This document shows positions 1-3,373 of a DNA stretch of 5,581 nucleotides, piece by piece. Source of the stretch: Verrucomicrobiales bacterium (GTDB taxonomy: Bacteria > Verrucomicrobiota > Verrucomicrobiia > Limisphaerales > UBA1100); the NCBI GenBank assembly GCA_011523245.1, contig WTHG01000196.1:1-5581 (forward strand), in the 5' to 3' direction. Within the stretch, counting starts at the first letter, position 1. Every line of letters starts with the position of its first letter. Below the pieces are notes generated by a model. It worked only from the letters and a program-made list of their open reading frames with translations, was not told the origin of the DNA and searched no databases. The position numbers and the translations under genes are program-made.

Positions 1-35
1 AAATCTGGGGCTTTAGAGCCAACTTCGATAGCCAT
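1..35 (-). CDS. Start of a divergent peroxiredoxin-like gene (5' end only)
   Basis: Read leftward from an ATG at 35-33, the minus strand gives MAIEVGSKAPD followed by an incomplete TTN codon (Phe or Leu), then runs off the window edge. The pattern of a short start, V-G-x-K-A-P-D and then an aromatic or Leu is the usual beginning of AhpC/TSA-family peroxiredoxins (Bcp and Prx types). These are cytoplasmic thiol peroxidases that reduce hydrogen peroxide and organic hydroperoxides. The catalytic cysteine, expected roughly 35-45 residues further on, lies outside the window, so the assignment rests on 11 codons and a promoter. No good Shine-Dalgarno precedes the ATG; the leader is A-rich (AAAAGAAATATT). 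A consensus-like promoter at 65-93 reads into this gene and supports it as real. A thioredoxin-fold relative such as a TlpA-like protein is the main alternative. Confidence 0.6.
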   Translation of the reverse strand, partial: MAIEVGSKAPD

Positions 36-50
36 AATATTTCTTTTATT

Positions 51-97
51 CGGTTTGAAGCGGTCTTATAGGCGCGCACTTCGAGGGTGTCAAACCG
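51..97. repeat. Seven-base inverted repeat flanking the divergent promoter
   Basis: CGGTTTG at 51-57 is the exact reverse complement of CAAACCG at 91-97. The right arm overlaps the -35 box (88-93) and the left arm lies just past the predicted transcription start near 58. Arms placed this way could be operator half-sites for a regulator, but a 7-base match 33 bases apart can also occur by chance. A related CGGTTTT lies just upstream on the minus strand (106-100). Confidence 0.25.
65..93 (-). promoter_or_regulatory. Sigma70-type promoter for the divergent peroxiredoxin-like gene
   Basis: On the minus strand, TTGACA (93-88, a perfect -35) is followed after exactly 17 bases by TATAAG (70-65, five of six matches to the -10 consensus). 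Transcription would start near base 58, giving a leader of about 20-25 nt before the ATG at 35. Its position and direction fit the gene at 1-35. This is the best promoter match I found in the window. It was found by eye and has not been scored against a background model. Confidence 0.7.
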
Positions 98-135
98 CAA
101 AAAACCGTAACGACCGCCTCAAACGCATCGTATGC

Positions 136-164
136 TTTACCATGGGGACATTTTGAACTATCTT
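136..164 (+). promoter_or_regulatory. Weak candidate promoter for the pilin-like gene
   Basis: TTTACC (136-141, four of six to the -35 consensus) is separated by 17 bases from TATCTT (159-164, four of six to the -10 consensus). A start near 171 would leave a leader of only about 16 nt that begins at the ribosome binding site. The spacing is ideal but both boxes are weak. No better plus-strand pair was seen between 36 and 186. The rest of this intergenic stretch shows no gene or RNA that I can recognise. Confidence 0.3.
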
Positions 165-170
165 AATTCG

Positions 171-176
171 AAGGAG
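171..176 (+). promoter_or_regulatory. Ribosome binding site of the pilin-like gene
   Basis: AAGGAG lies 10 bases before the ATG at 187, a strong Shine-Dalgarno at acceptable spacing. It fixes this ATG as the start, and the resulting short, basic leader matches a prepilin signal. Confidence 0.75.
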
Positions 177-186
177 TGCTGAATCC

Positions 187-951
187 ATGATTCACCAAAA
201 CAAACGCCAAACTGGTTTCACCCTAATCGAACTACTGGTCGTCATTGCCATCATTGGGATTCTGGCCGCATTGCTCTTGCCCGTCTTGGCTAAAGCAAAA
301 ATCAAAGTCCGAAAAACTCAGAGCATCAATAATCAACGTCAAATTGGCAACGCCTACACCGAATACTTGGGCGATCATGATGGCTGGTTCCCGGTAGTAA
401 ACGGTCCGGCTGGAGTTGGCGGACAAGTTGGGGGAGCCACAGGAGCCAAAGGCCCACTCCCGCCCGTAGTGGCCCAACTATACGGAGCCAAAGTTCCCGA
501 AGAGGAGCGCCCGTTGAATAAGTATGTCGCTGGGAATTTGGAAATATTTCATGACCCTGCGGATATCGGCGGTGGAGCATACAATGTTGGCAGTTGCTGG
601 GAACAATTCGGAAATAGCTATCAGGCACAAGTCGCCGACGATATGTTTCGCGTCCAAAGAGTGTTAGGAGAAAAGAGTGAAAAAGAAGGCAGCTATGAAG
701 CCACATCCATGCACGAATCAGAAATGGTCCAAAGCACCTCAAATAAAATAATCCAAGGAGACTGGAATTGGCCGTATGACCGCGAGGATACTTGGCATGG
801 GCAAGAAGGTGAAGGCCGCCACATCATGCTTTATGGCGACATGCATGTAGAAGAATTTGTCTTCCCGCCTACCAAACAAATGCTCGACTGGATCGCTCCT
901 CCGCCTCATGGGAACATGGAGGCGCCCGACCCCAACTACACGTGGTGGTAA
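187..951 (+). CDS. Prepilin-type N-terminal cleavage/methylation domain protein (pseudopilin-like)
   Basis: This 254-residue protein has a textbook class III signal: a short basic leader, then G10|F11-T-L-I-E15, where prepilin peptidase would cut after Gly10 and Glu15 is the conserved Glu5 of the mature protein. A hydrophobic helix follows to about residue 34, then a charged stretch (KAKIKVRKTQ). Such proteins are inserted in the inner membrane and assemble into type IV pilus or type II secretion pseudopilus-like fibres. The region after the helix resembles the large family of stand-alone pseudopilins of Verrucomicrobiota and Planctomycetota, with Pro-Leu-Asn near 109-111, a His-Asp-Pro-Ala-Asp near 122-126 and a terminal segment around 211-224. 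Residues 73-90 are Gly-rich and the C-terminus is Pro- and Trp-rich. The only cysteine is Cys137. No other secretion genes are adjacent, so its machine and exact role are unknown. A terminator follows directly. Confidence 0.85.
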   Translation: MIHQNKRQTGFTLIELLVVIAIIGILAALLLPVLAKAKIKVRKTQSINNQRQIGNAYTEYLGDHDGWFPVVNGPAGVGGQVGGATGAKGPLPPVVAQLYGAKVPEEERPLNKYVAGNLEIFHDPADIGGGAYNVGSCWEQFGNSYQAQVADDMFRVQRVLGEKSEKEGSYEATSMHESEMVQSTSNKIIQGDWNWPYDREDTWHGQEGEGRHIMLYGDMHVEEFVFPPTKQMLDWIAPPPHGNMEAPDPNYTWW

Positions 952-963
952 GCCGATTGATTC

Positions 964-990
964 AAGGCGGGTTTAGCCCGCTTTTTTTTT
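964..990 (+). terminator. Rho-independent terminator of the pilin-like gene
   Basis: GCGGG (967-971) pairs with CCCGC (977-981) around a five-base loop, TTTAG. The stem can be extended outward by a G-U and two A-T pairs (964-966 with 982-984). It is followed by an unbroken run of nine T (982-990). It begins 13 bases after the pilin stop codon. It works for the plus strand only: read on the minus strand the hairpin is followed by CTTGAATC, with no T-run. Its right half is also coding sequence of the convergent oxidoreductase gene. Confidence 0.85.
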
Positions 991-2445
991 GACCTTCAAT
1001 TCCCTGGCCGTTTCGCTTTGTGCATAGAAATCATCCAGTGGAAAACAACCACTTGGCAGCCCTTTGCGAGGGGCCGTGGTGCAGTCGCTGAATGTCCGGC
1101 AGATCAACCGTTTGTCCATACCACCATGCCCCATCGCGGCAGCAAGAATATCCGGATAGCTCAATATCACTCGACCCAGACCAACACAATCCGTCCAGTT
1201 GTCACGCAACAAAGCCTGACACACGTGCGGCAAGTATTCCTGAAGATAACTGAGCCCGGAGGCGATGATTGCCATACCGTCGGGTAGGCCCGCCTTCAAC
1301 TGCCGTACCACTTCGATCTGGCGCGCCAAATCGATTAACGGATCGTACGCCGGCTGATAACCATCGCTCGGAGGATACGCGGCCGGCCGCTGGAGATGCG
1401 GTGTGTAATAAGGCGAACCAGCGGTGGTGTTGAGCAGTTTGATGCCCAGTTCACCGCAAAGAGCCACAAATGCAATCGTCTCCTCTAGATCAATTTCCGT
1501 GGGGTCATCTGGGTTCAAACCGAATTGATACATATACGGCGTGGTGTGTTCTTCAGGGATGCCGGGCCCCAGTTTGCCTGATGTAGAAAGCTCGGGATCC
1601 GGTCGATGTGGCACCATGTCAAAGGTGCTCAGGCGTACGGCGAGATCAATCTCGTTCCCTTCCGCCCGAATCCCCGCCACAATTTCGCGTAAAATGCGCG
1701 TGCGATTTTCAAAGGTGCCGCCAAATTTACCTTCGCGCGTGTGAGCACCCAGAAACTCGTGTAGTAAATACCCGTGGCAATGCTTGAGGTCCACAAAGTC
1801 CGCCCCCACCTCACGTGCAATTCCCGCAGCCCGCACGTAATCGGCAATCAGCTCCTCCACCTCGGCATCTGTCCATACATCCCCGTCGCCCTGCACCTTG
1901 AATTTGTCATCCAAAATCGGATGCCGATACGCAATGCGCGGTTCGTAGGTGAACTTTCCGTTCGGCCGGCAGAAACGCCCGGAATGCGTCAACTGAAAGC
2001 CCAGTGCCAAGTCGTCGGTTGTGCCATACTTTTCGCGATGGGCGGACAGCAGGAGGTCGCGTAGCTCCACCAATCCGTCCTGATTGGCTTCGTTGATGAT
2101 CAACTGATTCGGATTAGCGCGTCCATCCGGCCTCACCGCCATGGCTTCCGCTCCGCAGATTAATTTCGCGCCACTCTCGCCAAACCGCCGCCAACGCCGG
2201 CGCATGGGATCCGTCACCCCACCATCGGTCGTACCATCCCAGCCCTCCATGGGATGCAGTGCAATCCGGTTTCCGAGGGTTTTGCCGTTCAGCGTGAGTG
2301 TCGTCAACGGTTGACCAATGGGGGAATCGTTCCCCACAATTTCATCCTCACAGGGAATCTCAATCCCCAACGAAGCCACGTGCGCGCGAAACGCGTCCAC
2401 CGTCTTCAATGATGGAATTCGCGTCAGCTTGAACGGAGCGCTCAT
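973..2445 (-). CDS. Old Yellow Enzyme-family NADH:flavin oxidoreductase
   Basis: The 490-residue product has an FMN-binding TIM barrel of the OYE/2,4-dienoyl-CoA reductase class, expected to reduce an activated C=C bond in the cytoplasm with NAD(P)H; the substrate is not evident. Visible signatures are a first strand with N-R-I-A-L-H-P-M-E (59-67), Q151-L-T-H-S-G-R156, KHCHGYLLHEF (221-231), G-G-T-F-E-N-R-T-R (242-250), R271 in the next strand, and the phosphate-binding Ser396-Gly397 and Gly424-Arg425. Near the C-terminus Cys449, Cys455 and Cys467 occupy the region where dienoyl-CoA reductase holds a 4Fe-4S cluster, but the spacing is different. It is longer than single-domain OYEs (about 340-380), with an N-terminal extension of about 45 residues and an insert near 280-320. 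The C-terminal NAD-binding domains of dienoyl-CoA reductase are absent. The start overlaps the upstream stop as ATGA, with a GGAG 14 bases before the ATG. The gene ends inside the convergent terminator. Confidence 0.88.
   Translation of the reverse strand: MSAPFKLTRIPSLKTVDAFRAHVASLGIEIPCEDEIVGNDSPIGQPLTTLTLNGKTLGNRIALHPMEGWDGTTDGGVTDPMRRRWRRFGESGAKLICGAEAMAVRPDGRANPNQLIINEANQDGLVELRDLLLSAHREKYGTTDDLALGFQLTHSGRFCRPNGKFTYEPRIAYRHPILDDKFKVQGDGDVWTDAEVEELIADYVRAAGIAREVGADFVDLKHCHGYLLHEFLGAHTREGKFGGTFENRTRILREIVAGIRAEGNEIDLAVRLSTFDMVPHRPDPELSTSGKLGPGIPEEHTTPYMYQFGLNPDDPTEIDLEETIAFVALCGELGIKLLNTTAGSPYYTPHLQRPAAYPPSDGYQPAYDPLIDLARQIEVVRQLKAGLPDGMAIIASGLSYLQEYLPHVCQALLRDNWTDCVGLGRVILSYPDILAAAMGHGGMDKRLICRTFSDCTTAPRKGLPSGCFPLDDFYAQSETARELKVKKKAG
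2442..2445 (-). other. ATGA stop/start overlap coupling aldolase-like and oxidoreductase genes
   Basis: On the minus strand the four bases ATGA contain the oxidoreductase start codon (2445-2443) and the aldolase-like gene's stop codon TGA (2444-2442). This arrangement usually means translational coupling and a shared mRNA, which supports joint function of the two proteins. Confidence 0.9.
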
Positions 2446-3359
2446 GCGGTGGGCATTTGCTCCACGATTTGCCGCAAAATGTCACGATCGCTTTCCGGGC
2501 GACCGGGTGATTGCGGGTGCGTGTGATCGCACTCGATTTGCCCGCGCAACTTAAGAAACATCGCTGCCGAATGTTTGTAGGCAGGCACTGGCGGACGGAA
2601 GGTGAGAAAACCAAGGTACTGCAACCAGTCGTTCAATTCATAAAACGCCGGATCCCCCGTAGCCCAAGCAGCATCGCGACGGGCAAATACATCCGGCGCG
2701 AACGTACTTAACCCGAGCAGGTAATCGCTGCCGTACATTACCATATCGATGGCCAGATCGTTGCCGGTAAACACGTGAAATTCTGGCCGCAATTCATCAC
2801 GCAGCAGCAAACGCTGCCATTCCAATTCGCGATTAAGGGAGGAATGCTTCGAGCCGATTAACCGCTCGATCCCAAGTAGACCGCGATAAACATCCATGGA
2901 GTAAATCTTGCCGAAGGGCGCAAACACATCACTCAACTCAAACCCGATCAGGGCATCCGCGTGGCTCGCAAGTTTCGTATAACTGGCCACAATAGCCTCA
3001 TCAGATTGGCCAGTGAGGCCAAACGACTGAAAGATCACCGGCGTGCCGCCATGGCTTTGGATCATCTCCATTTGGCGAAGGTATTCGCCATCATTAAATA
3101 CCGCGCCCGGTTGATCGCTCACAAATGCACCAGCCACAAAATCATCAGTCTCTGCCTGCGTTAACTCCAGAGCGCGGCGACGAATGGAATCATCTATGAG
3201 ATTACCAAAGCCGGTATCCATGTTCACTGCCGGCGTTAATCCGGCGGTCACCGTGCGCTGCACATGCGCGGAGAATCCGATCCAATCGGGATCCCCGTTT
3301 TCCTGAAAAGGGAGCAAGATGGCAGAGATGCCGCGAATCTTCCGTCGCGGCTTAATCAT
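2442..3359 (-). CDS. Dihydrodipicolinate synthase/N-acetylneuraminate lyase-family protein
   Basis: This 305-residue protein has the length and strand pattern of the DapA/NanA class I aldolase family (TIM barrel, Schiff base on a lysine). Numbering from the ATG at 3359, G-I-S-A-I-L-L-P-F (10-18) is the first strand, D-T-G-F-G (47-51) sits where DapA has its Gly-Thr-Thr-Gly-Glu pyruvate-carboxylate loop, G-S-K171-H-S-S-L carries the likely Schiff-base lysine, and T-G-N-D (198-201) matches the later Gly-Asp-Asp strand. The position of the DapA catalytic tyrosine appears to be Phe140 (F-E-L-S). True DapA activity is therefore unlikely; a lyase or dehydratase acting on a sugar-acid-like substrate is more plausible but unproven. 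The start is uncertain: TTG at 3383 would overlap secA by 10 bases, GTG at 3377 would overlap its stop as GTGA, and the ATG at 3359 leaves 14 bases. The ATG is preferred for its normal N-terminus. None has a clear Shine-Dalgarno. The 3' end overlaps the oxidoreductase start by 4 bases. Confidence 0.8.
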   Translation of the reverse strand: MIKPRRKIRGISAILLPFQENGDPDWIGFSAHVQRTVTAGLTPAVNMDTGFGNLIDDSIRRRALELTQAETDDFVAGAFVSDQPGAVFNDGEYLRQMEMIQSHGGTPVIFQSFGLTGQSDEAIVASYTKLASHADALIGFELSDVFAPFGKIYSMDVYRGLLGIERLIGSKHSSLNRELEWQRLLLRDELRPEFHVFTGNDLAIDMVMYGSDYLLGLSTFAPDVFARRDAAWATGDPAFYELNDWLQYLGFLTFRPPVPAYKHSAAMFLKLRGQIECDHTHPQSPGRPESDRDILRQIVEQMPTA

Positions 3360-3373
3360 TGAAACCGGATTGA

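Noticed and set aside
326..742. A 138-residue minus-strand open frame opposite the pilin-like gene
   Set aside because: It overlaps a clear prepilin-signal protein with a good ribosome binding site. Its composition (rich in Arg, Leu, Cys, His) is typical of an antisense shadow.
952..1000. The 964-990 hairpin as a bidirectional terminator
   Set aside because: On the minus strand the stem is followed by CTTGAATC with no T-run, and only two A's lie on the left side, so it should act on the plus strand only.
2360..2614. A minus-strand open frame bridging the aldolase-like/oxidoreductase junction, considered as a possible small gene or sign of a frameshift fusion
   Set aside because: Both flanking genes are full length with intact ends and a normal ATGA overlap, so no frameshift is needed and the frame looks like a shadow.
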